Shown: positions 16,163 through 25,538, numbered from the stretch's first letter. The stretch is 64,000 nucleotides of DNA from Halorussus salinus (GCF_004765815.2 NZ_ML974127.1:660927-724926), one strand, 5' to 3'. Notes: generated by a model not told the origin, from the letters alone. Numbers and translations: made by a program.

Positions 16163-17494
16163 GTGATTGCCATCGTCGTCAGCAGAGCCGACTCGGCCTC
16201 CGAACACATCGGCGACCACCTGCTGGACCTCGCGGACTGGGAGACCCGCGAGGAGGGCACGCGTCCGGACGCCGAGGGCGGCGGGACCTACTATCGAAAC
16301 GACGACTTTGAGCTTCGGGAGTTCGACGCGCTCCACCTCGACATCGAGGCGGCCGCCGACCCGTTCGAGGACCCCGACCTGCTGGTGTTCGCGTCCAAGC
16401 ACTCCGGGGACACCGGGCCGCTCCTCACCGCTCACTTCACGGGGAACTTCGGCCCGGCGGAGTACGGCGGGGTCGCGGGCGGTCTCGCGGAGGCGTGTCC
16501 GAACGCCCACGCGAAGCTCCTCGATGCGTTCGAGGAGTACGCCCCTGACCAGTACGAGGTCGGGATGGAGTGTACCCACCACGGTCCCTCGGAGGTCGGC
16601 GTCCCCTCGCTGTTCGCGGAGTTGGGAAGCGACGACGAGCAGTGGAACGACCCCGAGGGTGCCCGCGCAGTCGCGCGGGGCATCCTCGATTTGGCGGACG
16701 TTTCCCCCCACCGCGAGCGCCAGTTGGTCGGCTTCGGCGGCGGCCACTACGTCCCGCGGTTCGAGCGCATCGAGCGCGAGACAGACTGGGCGGTCGGGCA
16801 CATCGCGGCCGACTGGGTGCTGGACGCGATGGGGTCGCCCGAGCAGAACCGCGAGGTGCTTCGGCGGGCCTTCGAGGAGAGCCGGGCCGAGCGCGCGGTC
16901 GTGGAGGGCGAGTATCCCGACCTGAAGTCGGTCCTCGCGGAGTCGGGCTACGAGGTCGTGGGCGAGACGTGGGTCCGGGAGACGACCGGCGTCGCCCTCG
17001 AACTGGTCGAGCGCGCGGAGTCGGACCTCTCGGGAATCGCGGAGGGACTGCGGTTCGGCGACGCCGCGACGACCGTCGAGGGCGACGCCGACTACGAGGT
17101 CGTGGACCTGCCGACGGGACTCCTCGGGGAAGCCCAAGGCATCGACGCCGACGAGACCCGCGAGGCGGTCGCCGCGAATCTGCTGGCGTTCGAGACCGAA
17201 CAGAGCGGGACGCGCGCGGCGGGGCGCGCCGCGGTCCGCGCGCCAGACGACCGCGACGAGCTAATCGACGGGCTGGCCGACCTGCTTCGCCGGAAGTACG
17301 AGTCGGTCGCCCGCGAGGAGGGCGCGGTCGTCGCCCGCGAGACCACCTTCGACCCGGAGAAGGCCCGCACCTTGGGCGTCCCCGAGGGACCGGCGTTCGG
17401 GAAGCTCTCGTCGGGCCAGTCGGTCACGGTCCGGGGTGACGAAATCGACCCCGAGACGGTCCAGTCCGAACGCGTTCGGCGGTTCGAGTTGTAA
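16163..17494 (+). CDS. dtdA: D-aminoacyl-tRNA deacylase (archaeal type)
   Basis: The GTG at 16163 gives 443 residues ([15 protein letters not shown]). The open frame extends further upstream but overlaps the exchanger gene. The archaeal DTD2 core is recognisable: [42 protein letters not shown] and [15 protein letters not shown], with conserved histidines. The enzyme hydrolyses D-amino acids from tRNA. Standard archaeal DtdA is about 270-280 residues. Here about 160 additional C-terminal residues (after [13 protein letters not shown]) are present, a haloarchaeal extension. It precedes ftsZ1 on the same strand. Confidence 0.9.
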   Translation: MIAIVVSRADSASEHIGDHLLDLADWETREEGTRPDAEGGGTYYRNDDFELREFDALHLDIEAAADPFEDPDLLVFASKHSGDTGPLLTAHFTGNFGPAEYGGVAGGLAEACPNAHAKLLDAFEEYAPDQYEVGMECTHHGPSEVGVPSLFAELGSDDEQWNDPEGARAVARGILDLADVSPHRERQLVGFGGGHYVPRFERIERETDWAVGHIAADWVLDAMGSPEQNREVLRRAFEESRAERAVVEGEYPDLKSVLAESGYEVVGETWVRETTGVALELVERAESDLSGIAEGLRFGDAATTVEGDADYEVVDLPTGLLGEAQGIDADETREAVAANLLAFETEQSGTRAAGRAAVRAPDDRDELIDGLADLLRRKYESVAREEGAVVARETTFDPEKARTLGVPEGPAFGKLSSGQSVTVRGDEIDPETVQSERVRRFEL

Positions 17495-17503
17495 GTTTTG
17501 TCC

Positions 17504-17546
17504 GTCGGACGGAGATATGTCACCGAATGTCAGACATTCGTCCGAC
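17504..17546. promoter_or_regulatory. Nested palindrome upstream of ftsZ1 TATA (candidate operator)
   Basis: A perfect 17-nt palindrome, CGAATGTCAGACATTCG (17524-17540, centred on A17532), lies just upstream of the ftsZ1 TATA element. Outer arms GTCGGAC (17504-17510) and GTCCGAC (17540-17546) are also complementary. The placement, immediately upstream of the promoter, suits a dimeric regulator. Confidence 0.65.
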
Positions 17547-17556
17547 AAAGAGGGGA

Positions 17557-17566
17557 AAGATAATTA
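17557..17566 (+). promoter_or_regulatory. TATA-like element of ftsZ1
   Basis: AAGATAATTA is centred about 31 bp before the ATG at 17593, giving a nearly leaderless transcript. It supports the 17593 start over the in-frame ATG at 17527, which would put this element inside the coding region. Confidence 0.65.
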
Positions 17567-17592
17567 CGCTCCGTTCTCAAGGCAAGTTCAGA

Positions 17593-18741
17593 ATGGACTC
17601 GTTAGTCGAAGACGCCATCGAGGAAGCCGAGGGAGGACAGCAGGACTCCCGACAGGCCAGTTCGGGGGCTGGGGCACAGACGCAGGCCGCGAATGCGTCG
17701 GGGACGATGACAGACGAAGAGCTGAAGGATGTCCTGCAAGACCTCCAGACCGACATCACGGTCGTCGGCTGTGGCGGTGCCGGTGGCAACACGGTCAACC
17801 GCATGGCCGAGGAGGGCATCCACGGCGCGAAGCTCGTGGCGGCCAACACGGACGTACAGCACCTCGTGGAGATAGAGGCCGACACCAAGATTCTGATGGG
17901 CGAGCAGAAGACCCAAGGCCGGGGCGCTGGCTCGCTCCCGCAGGTCGGCGAGGAGGCCGCCCTCGAAAGTCAGGAGGAGATATACGACGCCATCCAAGGC
18001 TCGGACATGGTGTTCGTCACCGCCGGACTGGGCGGCGGGACGGGGACCGGGTCCGCGCCGGTCGTCGCCAAGGCCGCCCGCGAGTCGGGCGCGCTGACCA
18101 TCTCCATCGTGACCACGCCGTTCACCGCCGAGGGAGAGGTCCGCCGGACCAACGCCGAGGCCGGACTCGAACGCCTGCGCGACGTGAGCGATACCGTCAT
18201 CGTCGTGCCGAACGACCGCCTGCTCGACTCCGTGGGCAAACTTCCCGTCCGCCAAGCGTTCAAGGTCGCCGACGAGGTGCTGATGCGCTCGGTCAAGGGC
18301 ATCACGGAACTCATCACCAAGCCCGGACTCGTCAACCTCGACTTCGCCGACGTTCGGACCGTCATGGAGAAAGGCGGCGTGGCGATGATCGGTCTCGGCG
18401 AGAGCGATTCCGACGCCAAAGCCCAAGATTCGGTCAAGTCCGCGATGCGCTCGCCGCTACTGGACGTGGACATCTCGGGCGCGAACTCCGCGCTCGTCAA
18501 CGTCACGGGCGGCAACGACATGTCCATCGAGGAGGCCGAGGGCGTCGTGGAAGAAATCTACGACCGCATCGACCCCGACGCGCGCATCATCTGGGGGACC
18601 TCCATCGACGAGGAGTTGGAAGGCGAGATGCGGACGATGATAGTCGTCACGGGCGTCGAGTCGCCCCAAATCTACGGCCGCAACGAGGCCCAGCAGGCCA
18701 AGGCCAACAAGCGACTCCAAGACATCGACTACGTCGAGTAA
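17593..18741 (+). CDS. ftsZ1: Cell division protein FtsZ (FtsZ1 type)
   Basis: The 382-residue tubulin homologue starts [13 protein letters not shown], like haloarchaeal FtsZ1, with a short linker before the GTPase core. The core contains [15 protein letters not shown], the tubulin signature [16 protein letters not shown] and the T7 loop [13 protein letters not shown]. FtsZ1 assembles early at midcell and recruits FtsZ2 and SepF in Haloferax (established knowledge). In haloarchaea ftsZ1 is usually followed directly by secE and nusG. Here a low-GC gene intervenes. A palindrome and TATA element lie upstream. Earlier ATG at 17527 rejected on promoter position. Confidence 0.95.
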   Translation: MDSLVEDAIEEAEGGQQDSRQASSGAGAQTQAANASGTMTDEELKDVLQDLQTDITVVGCGGAGGNTVNRMAEEGIHGAKLVAANTDVQHLVEIEADTKILMGEQKTQGRGAGSLPQVGEEAALESQEEIYDAIQGSDMVFVTAGLGGGTGTGSAPVVAKAARESGALTISIVTTPFTAEGEVRRTNAEAGLERLRDVSDTVIVVPNDRLLDSVGKLPVRQAFKVADEVLMRSVKGITELITKPGLVNLDFADVRTVMEKGGVAMIGLGESDSDAKAQDSVKSAMRSPLLDVDISGANSALVNVTGGNDMSIEEAEGVVEEIYDRIDPDARIIWGTSIDEELEGEMRTMIVVTGVESPQIYGRNEAQQAKANKRLQDIDYVE

Positions 18742-18916
18742 CGAGTCGCGCGACTTCGGGAGTTTGAGGGCCGCCCTGCCCCGTTCTCTCCTCGTTCGCA
18801 GTCTCCGGAGCGACTGCTGTGGCGATGGTCGGGGCTTCTCTTCTGCAGTGTACTCGACGCGAGCGAGGACCAACAGGTCTCGATGATTTACAAATAAGCA
18901 CTGGTAACTGTTAAGT

Positions 18917-18925
18917 AATATAAAG
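18917..18925 (+). promoter_or_regulatory. TATA-like element of the inserted gene
   Basis: TTAAGTAATATAAAG spans roughly 18911-18925 and ends 16 bp before the ATG at 18942. The centre at about -26 fits a leaderless transcript. This suggests the low-GC gene brings its own promoter and does not depend on ftsZ1 read-through. Confidence 0.6.
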
Positions 18926-18941
18926 ACTTACACAATTATAG

Positions 18942-20012
18942 ATGGCTTTAGATAGGATTGATATAGAAGACAAATTTGAGGCGCATGGAATTAAAGCAAC
19001 CATAGCTGGTGGCTTTGTCACTGTGGGCGTATTCACGTCTGCATATCTTCTCCCATTTTCATTTGCTAATACAATCTCAATAATTTCGGGTGGATTCACA
19101 CTTATAACTGGAGTTCCTAGCATATACTTGACTTATAGAACTAAGAAGTATGAAAGCGATAATGAAAAGTTTGGAGAGGTTGCGAAAGCGGTTGAACAAG
19201 AGCGTGAAGCACGCAAAGAACAAGACGAAGTAAAAGACGATCTCCAGAAGTATCAGCGAATTTTACGTATTCTCGAAAACCGCGATGTAGACTTGACGGA
19301 TCTTATTGACAATCAAACTGAATCAAGCCAAATTGCACTACTTGTATTTCGGGATCAAGACGCGCCAGAGGGGCATGATTACTTCGAAGTTGAAGACGAG
19401 GATGACAAGAATAAATTCATTCGAAAGCGTATGATGGAGGAGTACGGTGGAGAAACCATCTCTTCATTTACGTGGATGTTGCCGCCGAGTGTCGTCACTG
19501 AAGAAGGGCTTGAAAATGCGAACCGTGACGAACTGAAGCAATGGTTCCATCAGAACGTCTACAATCACTACAACGACGAGGAGTTCCAAGCGAACGTTCT
19601 CTTAATGGGTTTGATGGACGTAAGTTCTATCTTTTCAATCACAAAAGAGGAGACAAAACTTGGAAAGTTCGCCGAGAACCTCATTGAATATGACGACGAG
19701 TTCACGGAAGAGGACTTTTACGAAGCTTTGGCTGAAGAGCGCGTAAACATGCTAGAAGAGGTGAAATCTGGCCGACTAGTATTCTTCCTTCCTGATAGTC
19801 TGAACAAAGACACTGTGGATAAAATTCGAGACCGAAGCGAGGTTGTCAAGTCAGAGCTGACCGAGGGTGGACTACGAGAAATAGCTGACGAAGATAGCGT
19901 TGAAGCGCTAAGTGAAGGTTTCAACAAGCTCGGTATTCCGCGACCGGAGAAACTTGCTAGCGAAATCGTTGAGGATGCCCAGATGTGGGAAGCAAAAATT
20001 AACGAGGTTTGA
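18942..20012 (+). CDS. Low-GC membrane-anchored coiled-coil protein inserted between ftsZ1 and secE
   Basis: I do not recognise this 356-residue protein. Two hydrophobic helices (about 19-38 and 43-65) form an N-terminal hairpin. A charged coiled coil (about 70-112, EVAKAVEQEREARKEQDEVK) follows, then about 240 cytosolic residues with no familiar motif. Codon use is A/T-ending at many positions (AAA, GAA, AAT), unlike any neighbour, and the protein is less acidic than typical halophile proteins. It splits the usually contiguous ftsZ1-secE-nusG cluster, so horizontal acquisition is likely. The architecture (TM pair, coiled coil, soluble effector) resembles membrane-tethered sensors or defence components, but that is speculation. 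Confidence 0.85.
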   Translation: MALDRIDIEDKFEAHGIKATIAGGFVTVGVFTSAYLLPFSFANTISIISGGFTLITGVPSIYLTYRTKKYESDNEKFGEVAKAVEQEREARKEQDEVKDDLQKYQRILRILENRDVDLTDLIDNQTESSQIALLVFRDQDAPEGHDYFEVEDEDDKNKFIRKRMMEEYGGETISSFTWMLPPSVVTEEGLENANRDELKQWFHQNVYNHYNDEEFQANVLLMGLMDVSSIFSITKEETKLGKFAENLIEYDDEFTEEDFYEALAEERVNMLEEVKSGRLVFFLPDSLNKDTVDKIRDRSEVVKSELTEGGLREIADEDSVEALSEGFNKLGIPRPEKLASEIVEDAQMWEAKINEV

Positions 20013-20100
20013 GATCTGCGTTTTATGAGGGCTAATAAATACAGCCAGTAATTTACAATCATCCTACTGTGATTGGACCTCCGACATCGAGCCAAGAGCA

Positions 20101-20108
20101 ATAAATAG
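20101..20108 (+). promoter_or_regulatory. TATA-like element of secE-spt5
   Basis: ATAAATAG lies 30-37 bp before the secE ATG at 20138, in an A-rich context. The secE-spt5 pair therefore appears to have its own promoter, downstream of the inserted gene. Confidence 0.55.
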
Positions 20109-20137
20109 AAAAAGGACGCTCTCTAAGGGTCGATAAC

Positions 20138-20305
20138 ATGGACGTAAAGCTCGATCTCTCGTCGTACGTGCGAGTTCTCAAACTCGCCAGCACGCCATCG
20201 TGGGAGGAGTTCTCGAAGATTTCGAAGATCGCGGGTGCGGGAATCATCTTGGTGGGACTCCTCGGCTTTATCATCTTCGCGATCATGAGTTTCCTCCCAG
20301 CGTAG
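20138..20305 (+). CDS. secE: Preprotein translocase subunit SecE (Sec61 gamma)
   Basis: A 55-residue single-span protein. An amphipathic N-terminal helix with LDLSSYVRVLKLASTPSWEEF is followed by a transmembrane helix, IAGAGIILVGLLGFIIFAIM, the classic archaeal SecE/Sec61-gamma layout. It clamps the two halves of SecY in the membrane. It is too short for many gene finders. It lies 10 bp upstream of spt5, the conserved order, and 125 bp after the foreign gene. Confidence 0.93.
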   Translation: MDVKLDLSSYVRVLKLASTPSWEEFSKISKIAGAGIILVGLLGFIIFAIMSFLPA

Positions 20306-20315
20306 GTGATTTAGA

Positions 20316-20753
20316 ATGGCAATGTACGCAGTCAAGACGACCGCGAGTCAGGAGCGCACCGTGGCGGACATGATTATCAACCGCGAGGAGCCAGAGATTC
20401 ACGCCGCGCTCGCGCCCGACTCGCTGACGAGCTACGTGATGGTCGAGGCCGACAACGACGCGGTCATCAGCCGCGTCCTCGAGGAGATTCCCCACGCTCG
20501 GAGCATGGTGCCCGGCGCGAGCGACATCTCCGAGGTCGAACACTTCCTCTCGCCGACCCCCGACGTGGAGGGCATCGCCGAGGGCGACATCGTGGAACTC
20601 ATCGCCGGGCCGTTCAAGGGCGAGAAAGCGCAGGTCCAGCGCATCGACGAGGGCAAGGACCAAGTGACGGTCGAACTGTACGAAGCGACGGTCCCGATTC
20701 CGGTGACCGTGCGGGGTGACCAAATTCGAGTCTTGGACTCCGAAGAGCGATAA
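20316..20753 (+). CDS. spt5: Transcription elongation factor Spt5 (NusG)
   Basis: 145 residues: an N-terminal NGN domain (MYAVKTTASQERTVADMI ... LTSYVMVEAD) that binds the RNA polymerase clamp with Spt4, then a KOW domain (IAEGDIVELIAGPFKGEKAQ). It raises processivity and couples to the ribosome. The ATG at 20316 is followed by a second ATG two codons later, and either could start translation. It is co-transcribed with secE. Confidence 0.95.
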   Translation: MAMYAVKTTASQERTVADMIINREEPEIHAALAPDSLTSYVMVEADNDAVISRVLEEIPHARSMVPGASDISEVEHFLSPTPDVEGIAEGDIVELIAGPFKGEKAQVQRIDEGKDQVTVELYEATVPIPVTVRGDQIRVLDSEER

Positions 20754-20821
20754 ATCACTAAACTGCACGAAGGGCGCGCCGTCTGGAGCGGTCGTCCGCG
20801 GTCGCTACTCGCTGTTCTCAG

Positions 20822-21052
20822 TCAACGATAGCAAGGACGTACGTCGCTATCCCCCCAAGCGCCACCGAAGCCGACCATCGCGGCCAGTGTGTATATCGCC
20901 ACTCCGGTGAGACCGCTCTGTTCGATGCCGAAGTGAAACAGTAGCAGGAGATGTGTCGATATTACGCCAGCACCACCGGCCAGCGGTGACAGAATTTTCG
21001 GTCGAAGTGGACGGTTCCAACTGGACCAACTCGTCAGCTTTCCGGCTTCCAT
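20822..21052 (-). CDS. Possible small two-helix membrane protein
   Basis: This 76-residue ORF translates into two plausible membrane helices (ILSPLAGGAGVISTHLLLLF and GLTGVAIYTLAAMVGFGGAW) with a basic N-terminus, compositionally unlike a random shadow. GC3 is only moderate. It fills an otherwise empty 370-bp gap between spt5 and the ADH synthase gene. No homologue is recalled, so it is offered tentatively. Confidence 0.4.
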   Translation of the reverse strand: MEAGKLTSWSSWNRPLRPKILSPLAGGAGVISTHLLLLFHFGIEQSGLTGVAIYTLAAMVGFGGAWGDSDVRPCYR

Positions 21053-21124
21053 TACGCTCGGTTTTAGACTACCGACACAAATGGACTGTGAGTCGTCGGA
21101 ATTACCGGGGCGTGGGACGGTATC

Positions 21125-21919
21125 TCAGGCTTCGACCGCCAGCCCCGCCTCGCGGAGCGCGTCCTCCGAGGAGAGACCGTCGTGGACCACGCTCGTCACG
21201 GCGCGGGTAATCGCCTCGGGGTCGTCGTGCTGGAAGATGGACCGGCCCATCGAGACCCCCGCCGCGCCCGCGTCCATCGCGCCGCGAACCGCTTCGAGGG
21301 TCGCGCGGTCGCCCTCCGGTTCGCCCCCGGCGATGACGACCGGGAGCCGGGTCGATTCGACCACGCGCTCGAAGCTCTCGGCGTCGCCGCTGTAGGCCGT
21401 CTTCACCACGTCACAGCCGACCTCCTCGGCGAGGCGGACCGCGTGACCCAGACTCTCGGCGTCGTGTTCGTCCACGCCCGGCCCGCGGGCGTAGGCCATC
21501 GCCAGCACCGGCATCCCGAGTCGGGCGGCCTCCTCGGTGAGTTCCGCGAGTTCCTCCAGCTGCTCGCGCTCGTACTCGCTCCCGACGTTGATGTGGAACG
21601 ACACCGCGTCCGCGCCCGCCCGGACCGCCTCCTCGACGGAGCCGGTCAGGCGCTTGTCGTCGTTGTCCGGGCCGATAGAAGTAGAGGCGTTGAGGTGGAC
21701 GACGTACCCCGCGCCGTTCTTGTTGTCGTGGACCCGCGGCGCGATGCCTTTCTGGGTCAACACCGCGTCTGCACCCCCGCGAGTCACCGCGTCGATGGTC
21801 GATTCGATGTCCACGAGACCGTTCACCGCACCCAGTGTGATGCCGTGGTCCATCGGGATGATTACGTGCGTCCCGTCTGTGCCGATGCGTTCGAGTCGTG
21901 CCGCAGTTCCGACGTTCAT
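21125..21919 (-). CDS. aroA': 2-amino-3,7-dideoxy-D-threo-hept-6-ulosonate synthase
   Basis: The 264-residue class I aldolase is of the archaeal FBA/ADHS type. It shows PMDHGITLGAVNG, HLNASTSIGPDND, MAYARGPGV and a likely Schiff-base lysine in CDVVKTAYSGD, then VVIAGGEP and GVSMGRSIFQ (phosphate site). It condenses L-aspartate semialdehyde with a hexulose phosphate in the archaeal route to 3-dehydroquinate, which replaces DAHP synthase. It lies just downstream of trpCBA on the same strand, consistent with a joint aromatic amino acid unit. Confidence 0.92.
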   Translation of the reverse strand: MNVGTAARLERIGTDGTHVIIPMDHGITLGAVNGLVDIESTIDAVTRGGADAVLTQKGIAPRVHDNKNGAGYVVHLNASTSIGPDNDDKRLTGSVEEAVRAGADAVSFHINVGSEYEREQLEELAELTEEAARLGMPVLAMAYARGPGVDEHDAESLGHAVRLAEEVGCDVVKTAYSGDAESFERVVESTRLPVVIAGGEPEGDRATLEAVRGAMDAGAAGVSMGRSIFQHDDPEAITRAVTSVVHDGLSSEDALREAGLAVEA

Positions 21920-21946
21920 AGTGTGTGAATATGTGGCAAAGAACGG

Positions 21947-22810
21947 TTATTTGCTTTCCGGTTCCGGTACTTCTGTCGCGCCGTCGAGCGCGCCCCGCTT
22001 GAGTTCGCGGGCCTTGGCTTCGAGGAGGTCGGCGGTCTCCTCCTGCTCGGCAACGATGTCCACGAACGCGCTCCCGACGATGATGCCGTCAGCGCCGCCA
22101 GCGACGATTTCGCGGGCGTGGTCGCGCTCGCTGATGCCGAACCCGACCGCCTTCGGCAGGTCGGTCTCGGCGAGTCGGTCGAGGCTCCCGTGGGTGTCGT
22201 CGCTCACGTCCGAGCGCGCGCCCGTCGTGCCCAGTCGGCCCTGCACGTAGACGAACCCGCTCGCGCGGTCGAGCATGCGCCCGAGTCGCTCGTCGGTCGT
22301 CGTCGGCGCGACGATGAAGATTAAATCGAGACCGTGGGCCTCGCAAGCCTCCTTCAGCGGGTCGCTCTCGTCCACCGGCAGGTCCGGCACGATGATGCCC
22401 GAGATGCCCGCCTCGGCGGCGGCCTCGACGAAGGGTTCGGGACCTTCGCTCGCGGTTTCACCGCTCGCATTCGAGGCGCTTTGCGCCTCGCTCCCCTCGT
22501 ACTGGTAGATGAGGTTGTAGTACGTCATGCAGACCAGCGGCACGTCCACCTCGTCGCGCAACTCCGCCACGAGGTCGAAGTACCGGTCGGGCGTCATCCC
22601 GGCGTCCAAGGCGCGGCGGATGGCCTGCTGGATGGTCGGTCCCTCCGCGATGGGTTCCGAGAAAGGGAGTCCGAGTTCCACCACGTCGGTCCCGCCCCGG
22701 ACCAGCGCCCGGACGTACTCCTTCGTACTCTCGGCGTCCGGGTCGCCCGCCGCGACGTAGGAGACCAGCGCCGGTTCGTCGGCGAAGGCGTCGCGGATTT
22801 CACTCCCCAT
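21947..22810 (-). CDS. trpA: Tryptophan synthase alpha subunit
   Basis: 287 residues; it cleaves indole-3-glycerol phosphate and passes indole to TrpB. The catalytic Glu is in [21 protein letters not shown] (about residue 45). The phosphate loop is near [14 protein letters not shown] and [11 protein letters not shown]. At about residues 105-123 there is an 18-residue Ser/Ala/Glu insert ([15 protein letters not shown]) where TrpA normally passes straight from the YYN-LIYQY loop to the following helix. The DNA of the insert is a double hairpin (22452-22489) shared with the gene at 33019. The start overlaps trpB by 11 nt. Confidence 0.95.
   Translation of the reverse strand: MGSEIRDAFADEPALVSYVAAGDPDAESTKEYVRALVRGGTDVVELGLPFSEPIAEGPTIQQAIRRALDAGMTPDRYFDLVAELRDEVDVPLVCMTYYNLIYQYEGSEAQSASNASGETASEGPEPFVEAAAEAGISGIIVPDLPVDESDPLKEACEAHGLDLIFIVAPTTTDERLGRMLDRASGFVYVQGRLGTTGARSDVSDDTHGSLDRLAETDLPKAVGFGISERDHAREIVAGGADGIIVGSAFVDIVAEQEETADLLEAKARELKRGALDGATEVPEPESK
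22452..22489 (-). repeat. Intragenic double-hairpin palindrome in trpA
   Basis: On the plus strand, GCGGT-TTC-ACCGC (22452-22464) is followed after 8 nt by GAGGCGC-TTT-GCGCCTC (22473-22489). On the coding strand the order is GAGGCGC hairpin, then GCGGT hairpin, the same order and reading frame as at 33397-33438. It encodes an extra surface peptide in TrpA. Confidence 0.85.
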
Positions 22811-24053
22811 GCTCGAACACCTCCATCGAGGGCGCGGCGTCCAAGTCGCGCTTGTCGCTCTCCTCGATTACCGTGTCGAGGTCCTTGTCGCCCCGGCCCG
22901 AGACGTTGACGACCACGAGGTCGCCCAACTCGTCGCGCGTGTCGCCGAGCGCCGCCTCTTCGAGGTACGCCAGCGCGTGGCTGGATTCGAGCGCGGGGAT
23001 GATGCCCTCGGTCTTCGACAGTCTGTGGAACGCTTCGAGCGCGGCGTCGTCGCCGACGTTGACCGGCGTGACTCGCCCCTCGTCGGCGAGGTAGGCCAGT
23101 TCCGGGCCGACGCCCGAGTAGTCGAGTCCCGCGCTCACGCTGTGGGATTCGAGAATCTGACCGTCCGGATTCTGGAGGAGTTTCGTTCTGGCTCCGTGCA
23201 ACACGCCGTCCTCGCCGGTCGAGAGCGACGCCGAGTGGGGTGCCAGCCCGTTCTCCTCGTCGATGGTGAGGGCGGAGCCACCGGCCTCGACGGCCACGAG
23301 GTCCACGCTCTCGTCGCCGACGAACTCGTGGAACGTGCCCATCGTGTTCGACCCGCCGCCGGCGCAGGCGACCACGCTGTCGGGGAGCCGTCCCGCCTTC
23401 TCCCGAATCTGCTCGCGGGCCTCCTCGGAGATGACCGACTGGAAGTCCCGGACCATCCGCGGGAAGGGGTGAGGACCCACGATGGAACCGATGACGTAGT
23501 GGGTGTCCTCGACGTTGGTCGCCCAGTCGCGCATCGTCTCGTTGATGGCCTCCTTGAGCGTGCCCGACCCGATGTCCACGGGGTTGACCGCGGCGTCGTG
23601 GAGGCGCATCCGGAAGACGTTCGGGCGCTGGCGGTTGATGTCGGTCCGGCCCATGTAAATCTCACAATCCACGTCGAGGTACGCGCAGGCCATCGCGGTC
23701 GCGGTGCCGTGCTGGCCCGCGCCGGTCTCGGCGACGATGCGCTCTTTGCCCATGTACTTCGCCAGCAGAACTTGGCCGAGCGCGTTGTTCAGCTTGTGCG
23801 CACCGCCGTGGAGCAGGTCCTCGCGCTTGAGGTACACCTCGCGGTCGTACCGCTCGCTCAGGCGGTCCGCGCGCTGGAGCGGCGTGGGCCGCCCGCCGAA
23901 GTCCCGCAGGCGCTCGCGGAACTCGTCCATGAACCCCTCCTCGTTGTCGAGGACGTATCGCTCGTAGGCGTCTGTCAACTCCTCGATGGCGGGCATCAAC
24001 GCCTCGGGGACGTACTGACCGCCGTACTCGCCGAACTTGGATTCGCTACTCAT
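22800..24053 (-). CDS. trpB: Tryptophan synthase beta subunit
   Basis: 417 residues; the PLP enzyme joins indole and serine. The Schiff-base lysine lies in [15 protein letters not shown], the phosphate-binding loop is [15 protein letters not shown], and [12 protein letters not shown] is the family's glycine-rich segment. The N-terminus [17 protein letters not shown] marks the TrpB1 type, which partners TrpA. The start ATG overlaps the trpC stop by 4 nt and its 3' end overlaps trpA, so trpCBA is a tightly coupled operon. Confidence 0.96.
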   Translation of the reverse strand: MSSESKFGEYGGQYVPEALMPAIEELTDAYERYVLDNEEGFMDEFRERLRDFGGRPTPLQRADRLSERYDREVYLKREDLLHGGAHKLNNALGQVLLAKYMGKERIVAETGAGQHGTATAMACAYLDVDCEIYMGRTDINRQRPNVFRMRLHDAAVNPVDIGSGTLKEAINETMRDWATNVEDTHYVIGSIVGPHPFPRMVRDFQSVISEEAREQIREKAGRLPDSVVACAGGGSNTMGTFHEFVGDESVDLVAVEAGGSALTIDEENGLAPHSASLSTGEDGVLHGARTKLLQNPDGQILESHSVSAGLDYSGVGPELAYLADEGRVTPVNVGDDAALEAFHRLSKTEGIIPALESSHALAYLEEAALGDTRDELGDLVVVNVSGRGDKDLDTVIEESDKRDLDAAPSMEVFEHGE

Positions 24054-24874
24054 GTCTGTGTCTCCTCGGTCGCTGTGTTCTCGGTCCGCGTCTCCTCGGT
24101 CGCTCTCTCCTCGGCCGCCGCCCGCGTCAGTTCGCGCGTGTTCTCGGTCACGTTTCCGTCCATAATCGCGCTCCCGACCAGCAGGCCGTCCGCGCCCGCT
24201 TCGACCATCCGGCGGGCGTCGTCGGGCGTGGCGATACCGCTCTCGGCGACCAGCGTCACGTCGTCGGGCGCTTGGGGCGCGACGCTCTCGAAGGTTTCGA
24301 GGTCCACCTCCAGTCGGGCCAAATCGCGGTTGTTGACGCCGACGATTTCGGCCCCGGCGTCGATGGCCGCCCGCAGTTCCTCCTCGTCGTGGACCTCCAC
24401 GAGCGGCTGAAAGCCGCGTTCCTTCGCGGCCGCCACGAGGTCCGAGAGGTCGTCGCCGACGAACCGAGCGATGAGCAAGAGTACGTCGGCCTCGACCGTA
24501 TCGAGTTGGGCCTCGCGCACGAGGAAATCCTTCCGGAGGACCGGCACGTCCACCGCCTCGCGGATGCGCCGCAGGTTCTCGGGCGACCCGCCGAAGTGGT
24601 CGGGTTCCGTGAGGACCGAGAGGGCGGCCGCGCCGCCTTCGACCATCTCCTCGGCGAGCGCCACGGGGTCTTCGTCGCGGGTGCCCTCCGTGGTCGGACT
24701 CGTCGGCTTCACCTCTGCGATGACTGGCGCGCGCCCGTCGGTCTCGGCGTCGGCCAGCGCCGCGGGGAGCGACCGCGCGTCCACCGAGACCGGCCCCCGC
24801 TCGGGGTCGCCGCGGGCCTCGGCAGACCGAAGGATGGCGGCGACTGCGGGCGCGAGTTCGTCGCTATCGTTCAT
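24050..24874 (-). CDS. trpC: Indole-3-glycerol phosphate synthase
   Basis: The ATG at 24874 gives 274 residues ([15 protein letters not shown]). A longer frame exists, but it runs into the divergent promoter. TIM-barrel motifs are [14 protein letters not shown] (phosphate and catalytic Lys), LRKDFLV with the catalytic Lys, [17 protein letters not shown] and TLVAESGI. It closes the indole ring of carboxyphenylaminodeoxyribulose phosphate. First gene of trpCBA. A TATA-like CTTATGTAC lies about 30 bp upstream, in the 97-bp gap shared with the MGMT-like gene. Confidence 0.94.
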   Translation of the reverse strand: MNDSDELAPAVAAILRSAEARGDPERGPVSVDARSLPAALADAETDGRAPVIAEVKPTSPTTEGTRDEDPVALAEEMVEGGAAALSVLTEPDHFGGSPENLRRIREAVDVPVLRKDFLVREAQLDTVEADVLLLIARFVGDDLSDLVAAAKERGFQPLVEVHDEEELRAAIDAGAEIVGVNNRDLARLEVDLETFESVAPQAPDDVTLVAESGIATPDDARRMVEAGADGLLVGSAIMDGNVTENTRELTRAAAEERATEETRTENTATEETQT

Positions 24875-24971
24875 CGTTGTACACCAACGGACGGAATTGT
24901 ACATAAGACTTGCGCTGGGGTCGCGGTCCGCCCACGGAATCTTCAAGTCCGGACCGCCCGAACCGAGGGGC

Positions 24972-25463
24972 ATGGACGACATTGGCGACGCGGTCGGAGA
25001 CGACGGCGTCACCGGCATCTTCGCTCGCGAGTCGTCGTATCTCGACCGCTACGTCCAACTCGGCGTAGCGAGCGGTCGGGTCCTCAGCGTCTCGTTCCCC
25101 GACACTCCCGACGAGGAGGCCCGCGAGGACCACGACCTCCTCGACCGCATCTTCGACTACCTCGACGGCATCGAGGACGAGGAGTTCTCGGACGTGGATA
25201 TCGCGCTCACGGTTCCGACCGACCAGCGCCGCGTGTTGGAGCGCGTCCGCGAGATTCCCTACGGCGACCAGATAAACGTCGAGACGCTAGCCCGGATGAC
25301 CAGCGGCATCGACCACACCGACGACGAGGACCTGAACCTCGTCCGGACCGCGCTGGACGAGAACCCGGCCCCGCTCCTGATTCCGGACCACCGCGTCCGG
25401 GACGGACCGAGCGCCGCCCCGGCCCCCGTCGAGCAGAAGCTGCGCTCGCTCGAAGGGCTGTGA
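24972..25463 (+). CDS. MGMT/Ada C-terminal-like protein lacking the catalytic cysteine
   Basis: The ATG at 24972 gives 163 residues. The C-terminal part follows the O6-alkylguanine-DNA alkyltransferase fold: [18 protein letters not shown], then [20 protein letters not shown]. In active enzymes the last motif is PCHRV. Here residue 139 is Asp, so suicidal alkyl transfer by the usual Cys is impossible. Alkyltransferase-like proteins (ATL, with Trp or Ala at this position) bind lesions and call excision repair, and this could be an analogous lesion sensor. It is transcribed divergently from trpC and lies upstream of mfnA. Confidence 0.8.
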   Translation: MDDIGDAVGDDGVTGIFARESSYLDRYVQLGVASGRVLSVSFPDTPDEEAREDHDLLDRIFDYLDGIEDEEFSDVDIALTVPTDQRRVLERVREIPYGDQINVETLARMTSGIDHTDDEDLNLVRTALDENPAPLLIPDHRVRDGPSAAPAPVEQKLRSLEGL

Positions 25464-25538
25464 GTTCGCGGTCGGTCCGACCGCCTCCCCTCGGCCGATA
25501 ACAGAACCACTAAACGCGCGCCGTAAGTAGCGAGAGGC

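Noticed and set aside
15707-17494. 595-codon version of DtdA
   Set aside because: It overlaps the exchanger gene; the GTG at 16163 begins the conserved N-terminus.
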